In this document: positions 48,501 through 58,469 of the stretch, piece by piece
Layout: each line of letters opens with the position of its first letter
How positions within the stretch are numbered: the first letter of the stretch is position 1
From: Tritrichomonas musculus
Lineage: Eukaryota; Parabasalia; Tritrichomonadida; Tritrichomonadidae
Direction of reading: 5' to 3'
Assembly (NCBI GenBank): GCA_039105265.1
Contig: JAPFFF010000002.1
Location: 806,001-870,000, forward strand
Length of the DNA stretch: 64,000 nucleotides
Translations under genes and position numbers: made by a program
The notes under the pieces: generated by a model
Databases searched by the model: none
The model's input: the letters and a program-made list of their open reading frames with translations, nothing else
Told to the model about the DNA's origin: nothing

Positions 48501-50247
48501 TGAAAATGAAAAAGAAGAAGAAGATGATGAAAATGAAAAAGAAGAAGAAGATGATGAAAATGAAAAAGAAGAAGAAGATGATGAAAATGAAAAAGAAGAA
48601 GAAGATGATGAAAATGAAAAAGAAGAAGAAGATGATGAAAATGAAAAAGAAGAAGAAGATGATGAAAATGGAAAAGAAGAAGAAGATGATGAAAATGGAA
48701 AAGAAGAAGAAGATGATGAAAATGGAAAAGAAGAAGAAGATGATGAAAATGGAAAAGAAGAAGAAGATGATGAAAATGAAAAAGAAGAAGAAGAAGATGA
48801 AAATGAAAAAGAAGAAGAAGATGATGAAAATGGAAAAGAAGAAGATGATGATGAAAATGAAAAAGAAGAAGAAGATGATGAAAATGGAAAAGAAGAAGAA
48901 GATGATGAAAATGAAAAAGAAGAAGAAGATGATGAAAATGAAAAAGAAGAAGAAGATGATGAAAATGGAAAAGAAGAAGAAGATGATGAAAATGAAAAAG
49001 AAGAAGAAAATGAAGAAGAAGATGATGAAAATGAAAAAGAAGAAGAAAATGATGAAAATGAAAATGAAGAAGAAGAAGATGATGAAAATGAAAAAGAAGA
49101 AGAAGATGATGAAAATGAAAAAGAAGAAGAAGATGATGAAAATGGAAAAGAAGAAGAAGATGATGAAAATGGAAAAGAAGAAGAAGATGATGAAAATGAA
49201 AATGAAGAAGAAGAAGATAATGAAAATGAAAAAGAAGAAGAAGAAGAAAATGATTCAAATGAAAAAGAAGAAGAAGAAGATGATTCAAATGGAAAAGAAG
49301 AAGAAGATGAAGAAGAAGATGATGAAAATGAAAAAGAAGAAGAAAATGATGAAAATGAAAATGAAGAAGAAGAAGATAATGAAAATGAAAAAGAAGAAGA
49401 AGATGATGAAAATGGAAAAGAAGAAGAAGATGATGAAAATGGAAAAGAAGAAGAAGATGATGAAAATGAAAATGAAGAAGAAGAAGAAAATGATTCAAAT
49501 GAAAAAGAAGAAGAAGAAGATGATTCAAATGGAAAAGAAGAAGAAGATGATGAAAATGGAAAAGAAGAAGAAGATGATGAAAATGGAAAAGAAGAAGAAG
49601 ATGATGAAAATGAAAAAGAAGAAGAAAATGAAGAAGAAGATGATGAAAATGAAAAAGAAGAAGAAAATGATGAAAATGAAAATGAAGAAGAAGAAGATGA
49701 TGAAAATGAAAAAGAAGAAGAAGATGATGAAAATGAAAAAGAAGAAGAAGATGATGAAAATGAAAAAGAAGAAGAAGATGATGAAAATGGAAAAGAAGAA
49801 GAAGATGATGAAAATGAAAAAGAAGAAGAAGATGATGAAAATGAAAATGAAGAAGAAGAAGAAAATGATTCAAATGAAAAAGAAGAAGAAGAAGATGATT
49901 CAAATGGAAAAGAAGAAGAAGATGATGAAAATGAAAATGAAAATGAAGAAGAAGATGATGAAAATGAAAAAGAAGAAGAAGATGAAGGAAATGCAAATGA
50001 AGAAGAAGATGATGAAAATGGAAAAGAAGAAGAAGATGATGAAAATGAAAAAGAAGAAGAAGATGATGAAAATGAAAATGAAGAAGAAGAAGAAAATGAT
50101 TCAAATGAAAAAGAAGAAGAAGAAGATGATTCAAATGGAAAAGAAGAAGAAGATGATGAAAATGAAAATGAAAATGAAGAAGAAGATGATGAAAATGAAA
50201 AAGAAGAAGAAGAAGATGAAAATGCAAATGAAGAAGAAGAAGATTAA
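45571..50247 (+). pseudogene. Acidic segment from frameshift to nonsense block, 1,558 codons
   Basis: Starts as the 2,318-bp half-unit, passes GGT 47050 and then continues into sequence matching 29.6-33.0 kb, including both Asp-Asn variants (49219, 49378) and the full tail to TAA 50245. It is therefore a junction between the 4,567-bp repeat and the 17.2-kb segmental duplication. No start codon. Confidence 0.3.
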
Positions 50248-50256
50248 AATGAAGTA
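50224..50256 (+). other. Nonsense block, copy 7
   Basis: TAA 50245-50247, with TAG 50255-50257 in the Met/Lys frame. Confidence 0.9.
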
Positions 50257-52002
50257 GAAGAAGAAGAAGAAGAAAATGAAAATGAAAAAGAAGAAGAAGA
50301 TGATGAAAATGGAAAAGAAGAAGAAGATGATGAAAATGGAAAAGAAGAAGAAGATGATGAAAATGAAAAAGAAGAAGAAGATGATGAAAATGAAAAAGAA
50401 GAAGAAGATGATGAAAATGGAAAAGAAGAAGAAGATGATGAAAATGAAAAAGAAGAAGAAGATGATGAAAATGAAAAAGAAGAAGAAGATGATGAAAATG
50501 AAAAAGAAGAAGAAGAAGAAAATGATGAAAATGGAAAAGAAGAAGAAGATGATGAAAATGAAAAAGAAGAAGAAGATGATGAAAATGAAAAAGAAGAAGA
50601 AGATGATGAAAATGGAAAAGAAGAAGAAGATGATGAAAATGAAAAAGAAGAAGAAAATGAAGAAGAAGATGATGAAAATGAAAATGAAAAAGAAGAAGAA
50701 GATGATGAAAATGAAAAAGAAGAAGAAGATGATGAAAATGAAAAAGAAGAAGAAAATGAAGAAGAAGATGATGAAAATGGAAAAGAAGAAGAAGATGATG
50801 AAAATGGAAAAGAAGAAGAAGATGATGAAAATGGAAAAGAAGAAGAAGATGATGAAAATGGAAAAGAAGAAGAAGATGATGAAAATGAAAAAGAAGAAGA
50901 AGAAGATGAAAATGAAAAAGAAGAAGAAGAAGATGAAAATGGAAAAGAAGAAGAAGAAGATGAAAATGAAAAAGAAGAAGAAGATGATGAAAATGGAAAA
51001 GAAGAAGAAGAAGATGAAAATGAAAAAGAAGAAGAAAATGAAGAAGAAGATGATGAAAATGGAAAAGAAGAAGAAGATGATGAAAATGAAAAAGAAGATG
51101 ATGAAAATAAAGAAAAAGAAGAAGGTGATGAAAATGAAAAAGAAGAAGATGATGATGAAAATGAAAAAGAAGAAGAAGATGATGAAAATGAAGAAAAAGA
51201 AGAAGAAGAAGAAAATGAAGAAGAAGATGATGAAAATGAAGAAAAAGAAAAAGAAGAAGAAAATGAAGAAGAAGATGATGAAAATGAAAAAGAAGAAGAA
51301 GATGATGAAAATGAAAAAGAAGAAGAAGATGATGAAAATGAAAAAGAAGAAGAAGATGATGAAAATGGAAAAGAAGAAGAAGATGATGAAAATGAAAATG
51401 GAAAAGAAGAAGAAGAAGATGAAAATGAAAAAGAAGAAGAAGATGATGAAAATGAAAAAGAAGAAGAAAATGAAGAAGAAGATGATGAAAATGAAAAAGA
51501 AGAAGAAGATGATGAAAATGGAAAAGAAGAAGAAGATGATGAAAATGAAAATGAAAAAGAAGAAGAAGATGATGAAAATGAAAATGAAAAAGAAGAAGAA
51601 GATGATGAAAATGAAAATGAAAAAGAAGAAGAAGAAGATGAAAATGAAAAAGAAGAAGAAGATGATGAAAATGAAAAAGAAGAAGAAGATGATGAAAATG
51701 AAAAAGAAGAAGAAGATGATGAAAATGAAAAAGAAGAAGAAGATGATGAAAATGGAAAAGAAGAAGAAGATGATGAAAATGAAAAAGAAGAAGAAGATGA
51801 TGAAAATGAAAAAGAAGAAGAAGATGATGAAAATGAAAAAGAAGAAGAAGATGATGAAAATGAAAAAGAAGAAGAAGATGATGAAAATGAAAAAGAAGAA
51901 GAAGATGATGAAAATGAAAAAGAAGAAGAAGATGATGAAAATGGAAAAGAAGAAGAAGAAGATGAAAATGAAAAAGAAAAAGAAGATGATGAAAATGAAA
52001 AA
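50248..52002 (+). pseudogene. Acidic segment from nonsense block to frameshift, 585 codons
   Basis: Head module with GGT 51124, matching 33039-34790. It ends at a 7-A run (51998-52004) where the sister has five A. The shift puts the register into Met/Lys, which stops at TGA 52072-52074. No start codon. Confidence 0.3.
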
Positions 52003-52060
52003 AAGAAGAAGAAGAAAATGATGAAAATGAAAAAGAAGAAGAAGATGATGAAAATGAAAA
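51998..52060 (+). other. Paired private lesions: 7-A run and 4-A run
   Basis: Run 51998-52004 has seven A, and the local block is 5 bp longer than the sister near 34790, a net +2 in register. Run 52057-52060 has four A, where the sister at about 34843 has a Gly unit with GG. Neither lesion occurs elsewhere. A 54-bp acidic-frame scrap (52005-52058) lies between them. Confidence 0.8.
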
Positions 52061-52459
52061 GAAGAAGAAGATGATGAAAATGAAAAAGAAGAAGAAGATG
52101 ATGAAAATGAAAAAGAAGAAGAAGATGATGAAAATGGAAAAGAAGAAGAAGATGATGAAAATGGAAAAGAAGAAGAAGATGATGAAAATGGAAAAGAAGA
52201 AGAAGATGATGAAAATGGAAAAGAAGAAGAAGATGATGAAAATGAAAAAGAAGAAGAAGAAGATGAAAATGAAAAAGAAGAAGAAGATGATGAAAATGGA
52301 AAAGAAGAAGATGATGATGAAAATGAAAAAGAAGAAGAAGATGATGAAAATGGAAAAGAAGAAGAAGATGATGAAAATGAAAAAGAAGAAGAAGATGATG
52401 AAAATGAAAAAGAAGAAGAAGATGATGAAAATGAAAAAGAAGAAGAAGAAGAGAAATGA
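52061..52459 (+). pseudogene. Short acidic segment ending in TGA, 132 codons
   Basis: Acidic frame between the 52057 frameshift and TGA 52457-52459. The stop is created by an extra base in a GAA/GAG region. Its penultimate Glu codon, GAG at 52451-52453, is the only GAG found in the window. No start codon. Confidence 0.3.
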
Positions 52460-53483
52460 TTCAAATGAAAAAGAAGAAGAAGAAGATGATTCAAATGGAA
52501 AAGAAGAAGAAGATGATGAAAATGAAAATGAAAATGAAGAAGAAGATGATGAAAATGAAAAAGAAGAAGAAGATGATGAAAATGCAAATGAAGAAGAAGA
52601 TGATGAAAATGGAAAAGAAGAAGAAGATGATGAAAATGAAAAAGAAGAAGAAGATGATGAAAATGAAAATGAAGAAGAAGAAGAAAATGATTCAAATGAA
52701 AAAGAAGAAGAAGAAGATGATTCAAATGGAAAAGAAGAAGAAGATGATGAAAATGAAAATGAAAATGAAGAAGAAGATGATGAAAATGAAAATGAAGAAG
52801 AAGAAGAAAATGATTCAAATGGAAAAGAAGAAGAAGATGATGAAAATGAAAAAGAAGAAGAAAATGAAGAAGAAGATGATGAAAATGAAAAAGAAGAAGA
52901 AAATGATGAAAATGAAAATGAAGAAGAAGAAGATGATGAAAATGAAAAAGAAGAAGAAGATGATGAAAATGAAAAAGAAGAAGAAGATGATGAAAATGAA
53001 AAAGAAGAAGAAGATGATGAAAATGGAAAAGAAGAAGAAGATGATGAAAATGAAAAAGAAGAAGAAGATGATGAAAATGAAAATGAAGAAGAAGAAGAAA
53101 ATGATTCAAATGAAAAAGAAGAAGAAGAAGATGATTCAAATGGAAAAGAAGAAGAAGATGATGAAAATGAAAATGAAAATGAAGAAGAAGATGATGAAAA
53201 TGAAAAAGAAGAAGAAGATGAAGGAAATGCAAATGAAGAAGAAGATGATGAAAATGGAAAAGAAGAAGAAGATGATGAAAATGAAAAAGAAGAAGAAGAT
53301 GATGAAAATGAAAATGAAGAAGAAGAAGAAAATGATTCAAATGAAAAAGAAGAAGAAGAAGATGATTCAAATGGAAAAGAAGAAGAAGATGATGAAAATG
53401 AAAATGAAAATGAAGAAGAAGATGATGAAAATGAAAAAGAAGAAGAAGAAGATGAAAATGCAAATGAAGAAGAAGAAGATTAA
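52071..53483 (+). CDS. Chimeric ATG-start ORF: basic Met/Lys N-part, acidic C-part, 470 aa
   Basis: From ATG 52071 this ORF reads about 127 Met/Lys codons. At the +1 insertion near 52453 it switches through one Arg into the acidic frame for 342 codons (Asp-Ser-Asn, Asn-Ala-Asn units), ending at TAA 53481-53483 with DENANEEEED. It is the only place where an ATG-start frame ends in the acidic C-terminal motif. The charge changes from strongly positive to strongly negative at residue 128. It has no recognisable domain, Shine-Dalgarno or promoter context, since the same repeat surrounds it. It is most likely accidental, produced by a private indel. Confidence 0.12.
   Translation: MMKMKKKKKMMKMKKKKKMMKMEKKKKMMKMEKKKKMMKMEKKKKMMKMEKKKKMMKMKKKKKKMKMKKKKKMMKMEKKKMMMKMKKKKKMMKMEKKKKMMKMKKKKKMMKMKKKKKMMKMKKKKKKRNDSNEKEEEEDDSNGKEEEDDENENENEEEDDENEKEEEDDENANEEEDDENGKEEEDDENEKEEEDDENENEEEEENDSNEKEEEEDDSNGKEEEDDENENENEEEDDENENEEEEENDSNGKEEEDDENEKEEENEEEDDENEKEEENDENENEEEEDDENEKEEEDDENEKEEEDDENEKEEEDDENGKEEEDDENEKEEEDDENENEEEEENDSNEKEEEEDDSNGKEEEDDENENENEEEDDENEKEEEDEGNANEEEDDENGKEEEDDENEKEEEDDENENEEEEENDSNEKEEEEDDSNGKEEEDDENENENEEEDDENEKEEEEDENANEEEED
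52451..52456 (+). other. +1 insertion (extra G), private lesion
   Basis: The other Asp-Ser-Asn blocks have a GAA run directly followed by AAT. Here an additional G interrupts the A-run, shifting register by +1. Confidence 0.8.
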
Positions 53484-53492
53484 AATGAAGTA
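53460..53492 (+). other. Nonsense block, copy 8
   Basis: TAA 53481-53483. It is the last nonsense block; none follows in the remaining 10.5 kb. Confidence 0.9.
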
Positions 53493-56003
53493 GAAGAAGA
53501 AGAAGAAGAAAATGAAAATGAAAAAGAAGAAGAAGATGATGAAAATGGAAAAGAAGAAGAAGATGATGAAAATGGAAAAGAAGAAGAAGATGATGAAAAT
53601 GAAAAAGAAGAAGAAGATGATGAAAATGAAAAAGAAGAAGAAGATGATGAAAATGGAAAAGAAGAAGAAGATGATGAAAATGAAAAAGAAGAAGAAGATG
53701 ATGAAAATGAAAAAGAAGAAGAAGATGATGAAAATGAAAAAGAAGAAGAAGAAGAAAATGATGAAAATGGAAAAGAAGAAGAAGATGATGAAAATGAAAA
53801 AGAAGAAGAAGATGATGAAAATGAAAAAGAAGAAGAAGATGATGAAAATGGAAAAGAAGAAGAAGATGATGAAAATGAAAAAGAAGAAGAAAATGAAGAA
53901 GAAGATGATGAAAATGAAAATGAAAAAGAAGAAGAAGATGATGAAAATGAAAAAGAAGAAGAAGATGATGAAAATGAAAAAGAAGAAGAAAATGAAGAAG
54001 AAGATGATGAAAATGGAAAAGAAGAAGAAGATGATGAAAATGGAAAAGAAGAAGAAGATGATGAAAATGGAAAAGAAGAAGAAGATGATGAAAATGGAAA
54101 AGAAGAAGAAGATGATGAAAATGAAAAAGAAGAAGAAGAAGATGAAAATGAAAAAGAAGAAGAAGAAGATGAAAATGGAAAAGAAGAAGAAGAAGATGAA
54201 AATGAAAAAGAAGAAGAAGATGATGAAAATGGAAAAGAAGAAGAAGAAGATGAAAATGAAAAAGAAGAAGAAAATGAAGAAGAAGATGATGAAAATGGAA
54301 AAGAAGAAGAAGATGATGAAAATGAAAAAGAAGATGATGAAAATAAAGAAAAAGAAGAAGGTGATGAAAATGAAAAAGAAGAAGATGATGATGAAAATGA
54401 AAAAGAAGAAGAAGATGATGAAAATGAAGAAAAAGAAGAAGAAGAAGAAAATGAAGAAGAAGATGATGAAAATGAAGAAAAAGAAAAAGAAGAAGAAAAT
54501 GAAGAAGAAGATGATGAAAATGAAAAAGAAGAAGAAGATGATGAAAATGAAAAAGAAGAAGAAGATGATGAAAATGAAAAAGAAGAAGAAGATGATGAAA
54601 ATGGAAAAGAAGAAGAAGATGATGAAAATGAAAATGGAAAAGAAGAAGAAGAAGATGAAAATGAAAAAGAAGAAGAAGATGATGAAAATGAAAAAGAAGA
54701 AGAAAATGAAGAAGAAGATGATGAAAATGGAAAAGAAGAAGAAGATGATGAAAATGGAAAAGAAGAAGAAGATGATGAAAATGGAAAAGAAGAAGAAGAT
54801 GATGAAAATGGAAAAGAAGAAGAAGATGATGAAAATGAAAAAGAAGAAGAAGAAGATGAAAATGAAAAAGAAGAAGAAGATGATGAAAATGGAAAAGAAG
54901 AAGAAGAAGATGAAAATGAAAAAGAAGAAGAAGATGATGAAAATGGAAAAGAAGAAGAAGATGATGAAAATGAAAAAGAAGAAGAAAATGAAGAAGAAGA
55001 TGATGAAAATGGAAAAGAAGAAGAAGATGATGAAAATGAAAAAGAAGATGATGAAAATAAAGAAAAAGAAGAAGGTGATGAAAATGAAAAAGAAGAAGAA
55101 GATGATGAAAATGAAGAAAAAGAAGAAGAAGAAGAAAATGAAGAAGAAGATGATGAAAATGAAGAAAAAGAAAAAGAAGAAGAAAATGAAGAAGAAGATG
55201 ATGAAAATGAAAAAGAAGAAGAAGATGATGAAAATGAAAAAGAAGAAGAAGATGATGAAAATGAAAAAGAAGAAGAAGATGATGAAAATGGAAAAGAAGA
55301 AGAAGATGATGAAAATGAAAATGGAAAAGAAGAAGAAGAAGATGAAAATGAAAAAGAAGAAGATGATGATGAAAATGAAAAAGAAGAAGAAAATGAAGAA
55401 GAAGATGATGAAAATGAAAAAGAAGAAGAAGATGATGAAAATGGAAAAGAAGAAGAAGATGATGAAAATGAAAAAGAAGAAGAAGATGATGAAAATGAAA
55501 ATGAAAAAGAAGAAGAAGATGATGAAAATGAAAATGAAAAAGAAGAAGAAGAAGATGAAAATGAAAAAGAAGAAGAAGATGATGAAAATGAAAAAGAAGA
55601 AGAAGATGATGAAAATGAAAAAGAAGAAGAAGATGATGAAAATGAAAAAGAAGAAGAAGATGATGAAAATGGAAAAGAAGAAGAAGATGATGAAAATGAA
55701 AAAGAAGAAGAAGATGATGAAAATGAAAAAGAAGAAGAAGATGATGAAAATGAAAAAGAAGAAGAAGATGATGAAAATGAAAAAGAAGAAGAAGATGATG
55801 AAAATGAAAAAGAAGAAGAAGATGATGAAAATGAAAAAGAAGAAGAAGATGATGAAAATGAAAAAGAAGAAGAAGAAGAAAATGATGAAAATGGAAAAGA
55901 AGAAGAAGATGATGAAAATGAAAAAGAAGAAGAAGATGATGAAAATGGAAAAGAAGAAGAAGATGATGAAAATGAAAAAGAAGAAGAAGAAGATGAAAAT
56001 TGA
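53484..56003 (+). pseudogene. Acidic segment from nonsense block to a point-mutation TGA, 839 codons
   Basis: Sister of 36012-38531, with GGT motifs at 54360 and 55074. It ends at TGA 56001-56003, which homologous units show as GGA (Gly), a single G-to-T change. Without that change the frame would continue to 56225. No start codon. Confidence 0.3.
56001..56003 (+). other. Private nonsense mutation GGA to TGA
   Basis: Asn-Gly-Lys in the homologues near 40741 and 45310 becomes Asn-stop here. It is the same site at which the 38529 copy has lost a G. Confidence 0.75.
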
Positions 56004-56225
56004 AAAGAAGAAGAAGATGATGAAAATGAAAAAGAAGAAGAAGATGATGAAAATGAAAAAGAAGAAGAAGATGATGAAAATGAAAAAGAAGAAGAAGATG
56101 ATGAAAATGAAAAAGAAGAAGAAGATGATGAAAATGGAAAAGAAGAAGAAGATGATGAAAATGAAAAAGAAGAAGAAGATGATGAAAATGAAAATGAAAA
56201 AGAAGAAGAAGAAGATGAAAATGAA
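56004..56225 (+). pseudogene. Short acidic segment, 74 codons
   Basis: Startless piece between the TGA at 56001 and the frameshift at 56224. It corresponds to 38534-38752. Confidence 0.3.
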
Positions 56226-56248
56226 AAGAAGAAGAAGATGATGAAAAC
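56224..56248 (+). other. Frameshift haplotype block, copy 8
   Basis: A4 run 56224-56227 with C56248. It is the partner of copy 4 in the segmental duplication. Confidence 0.9.
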
Positions 56249-58420
56249 GAAAAAGAAGAAGAAGATGATGAAAATGAAAAAGAAGAAGAAGATGATGAAA
56301 ATGAAAAAGAAGAAGAAGATGATGAAAATGAAAAAGAAGAAGAAGATGATGAAAATGAAAAAGAAGAAGAAGATGATGAAAATGAAAAAGAAGAAGAAGA
56401 TGATGAAAATGAAAAAGAAGAAGAAGATGATGAAAATGAAAAAGAAGAAGAAGATGATGAAAATGAAAAAGAAGAAGAAGATGATGAAAATGGAAAAGAA
56501 GAAGAAGATGATGAAAATGAAAAAGAAGAAGAAGATGATGAAAATGAAAAAGAAGAAGAAGATGATGAAAATGGAAAAGAAGAAGAAGAAGATGAAAATG
56601 AAAAAGAAAAAGAAGATGATGAAAATGAAAAAGAAGAAGAAGATGATGAAAATGAAAAAGAAGAAGAAGATGATGAAAATGAAAAAGAAGAAGAAGATGA
56701 TGAAAATGGAAAAGAAGAAGAAGATGATGAAAATGAAAATGGAAAAGAAGAAGAAGAAGATGAAAATGAAAAAGAAGAAGAAGATGATGAAAATGAAAAA
56801 GAAGAAGATGATGATGAAAATGGAAAAGAAGAAGAAGATGATGAAAATGAAAATGAAAAAGAAGAAGAAGATGATGAAAATGAAAAAGAAGAAGAAGATG
56901 ATGAAAATGAAAAAGAAGAAGAAAATGAAGAAGAAGATGATGAAAATGAAAAAGAAGAAGAAGATGATGAAAATGAAAAAGAAGAAGAAGATGATGAAAA
57001 TGAAAAAGAAGAAGAAGATGATGAAAATGGAAAAGAAGAAGAAGATGATGAAAATGAAAAAGAAGAAGAAGATGATGAAAATGAAAAAGAAGAAGAAAAT
57101 GAAGAAGAAGATGATGAAAATGAAAATGAAAAAGAAGAAGAAGATGATGAAAATGAAAAAGAAGAAGAAGATGATGAAAATGAAAAAGAAGAAGAAGATG
57201 ATGAAAATGAAAAAGAAGAAGAAGATGATGAAAATGAAAAAGAAGAAGAAAATGATGAAAATGGAAAAGAAGAAGATGATGAAAATGAAAAAGAAGAAGA
57301 AGATGATGAAAATGAAAAAGAAGAAGAAAATGAAGAAGAAGATGATGAAAATGAAAATGAAAAAGAAGAAGAAGATGATGAAAATGAAAAAGAAGAAGAA
57401 GATGATGAAAATGAAAAAGAAGAAGAAGATGATGAAAATGAAAAAGAAGAAGAAGATGATGAAAATGAAAAAGAAGAAGAAGATGATGAAAATGGAAAAG
57501 AAGAAGAAGATGATGAAAATGAAAATGGAAAAGAAGAAGAAGAAGATGAAAATGAAAAAGAAGAAGAAGATGATGAAAATGAAAAAGAAGAAGAAAATGA
57601 AGAAGAAGATGATGAAAATGAAAAAGAAGAAGAAGATGATGAAAATGGAAAAGAAGAAGAAGATGATGAAAATGAAAAAGAAGAAGAAGATGATGAAAAT
57701 GAAAATGAAAAAGAAGAAGAAGATGATGAAAATGAAAATGAAAAAGAAGAAGAAGAAGATGAAAATGAAAAAGAAGAAGAAGATGATGAAAATGAAAAAG
57801 AAGAAGAAGATGATGAAAATGAAAAAGAAGAAGAAGATGATGAAAATGAAAAAGAAGAAGAAGATGATGAAAATGGAAAAGAAGAAGAAGATGATGAAAA
57901 TGAAAAAGAAGAAGAAGATGATGAAAATGAAAAAGAAGAAGAAGATGATGAAAATGAAAAAGAAGAAGAAGATGATGAAAATGAAAAAGAAGAAGAAGAT
58001 GATGAAAATGAAAAAGAAGAAGAAGATGATGAAAATGAAAAAGAAGAAGAAGATGATGAAAATGAAGAAGAAGAAATGATGAAAAGAAAAGAAGAAGAAG
58101 ATGATGAAAATGAAAAAGAAGAAGAAGATGATGAAAATGGAAAAGAAGAAGAAGATGATGAAAATGAAAAAGAAGAAGAAGATGATGAAAATGAAAAAGA
58201 AGAAGAAGATGATGAAAATGAAAAAGAAGAAGAAGATGATGAAAATGAAAAAGAAGAAGAAGATGATGAAAATGAAAAAGAAGAAGAAGATGATGAAAAT
58301 GAAAAAGAAGAAGAAGATGATGAAAATGGAAAAGAAGAAAATGATGAAAATGAAAAAGAAGAAGAAGATGATGAAAATGAAAATGAAAAAGAAGAAGAAG
58401 ATGATGAAAATGAAAATGAA
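56228..58420 (+). pseudogene. Acidic segment between frameshifts with an internal Met-Met-Lys-Arg scar, 731 codons
   Basis: Sister of 38755-41001. At 58073-58087 two losses (-1 and -2) compensate, so the acidic frame stays open but reads Met-Met-Lys-Arg locally, followed by normal units. This is the only ATG in the acidic frame of the whole window: from ATG 58076 it reads about 115 codons to 58420, then Met/Lys residues to TGA 58460-58462. It looks like indel scarring, not a designed start. Confidence 0.3.
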
Positions 58421-58469
58421 AAGAAGAAGAAGAAGATGAAAATGAAAAGAAGAAGAAGATGATGAAAAC
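58419..58469 (+). other. Double -1 frameshift: private A4 run plus haplotype block, copy 9
   Basis: The first A4 run, 58419-58422, is absent from the sister near 40973, which has five A. The second, 58445-58448 with C58469, is the ninth copy of the shared haplotype. They leave an eight-codon acidic scrap (58423-58446). Confidence 0.85.

Larger units (their letters stand above)
10119..53345 (+). repeat. Asp-Ser-Asn (TCA) unit family, confined to tails
   Basis: Units with TCA in place of GAA give Asp-Ser-Asn, usually as a pair about 30-33 bp apart (Asp-Ser-Asn-Glu-Lys then Asp-Ser-Asn-Gly-Lys). They appear only from 10119 on, are concentrated upstream of nonsense blocks, and are absent from 1-10 kb, 36-42.8 kb and after 53.5 kb. 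They are the main source of C on the forward strand. Confidence 0.85.
1223..55076 (+). repeat. Gly-Asp (GGT) marker motif family, 21 dispersed copies
   Basis: A distinctive variant reads Asn-Lys-Glu-Lys-Glu-Glu-Gly-Asp and is followed by a Glu/Asn-rich block with Asn-Glu-Glu-Lys. GGT codons start at 1223, 3396, 7069, 13431, 14133, 15651, 18867, 19569, 21060, 23865, 27621, 28323, 29841, 33915, 36888, 37602, 42483, 47050, 51124, 54360 and 55074. A form lacking the Gly occurs near 16199, 21609, 22152, 24415, 24958, 30389 and 47597. Their spacings give the higher-order repeat periods. None is seen after 55076. Confidence 0.9.
46820..58440 (+). repeat. Long segmental duplication, right copy (partner 29.6-41.0 kb)
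   Basis: Right copy of the tract described for 29.6-41.0 kb. It is collinear at +17,209 bp as far as about 52.0 kb and at +17,472 bp from 53.48 kb. Between these, 52.0-53.5 kb is rearranged, with an additional partial tail (a GCA codon near 52585 as well as the normal pair). It carries several lesions absent from the left copy. Confidence 0.82.

Noticed and set aside
36008-50227. 4,739-codon reverse-strand ORF of His/Leu/Phe, then Ile/Phe and Ser/Phe repeats
   Set aside because: It passes through three different repeat readings at the frameshift sites, which a real protein would not do. It is open only because the reverse strand has few T-A or T-C-A combinations in the right register.
1223-55076. 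Splice donors at the AAG-GTGATG motif (21 copies), suggesting introns that remove stops
   Set aside because: No polypyrimidine tract or plausible acceptor exists on the forward strand anywhere in the window, and the motif does not flank the nonsense blocks.
58076-58462. 128-codon ORF starting with Met-Met in the acidic frame
   Set aside because: The ATG pair is created by compensating indels private to this copy; nothing upstream distinguishes it from the surrounding repeat.
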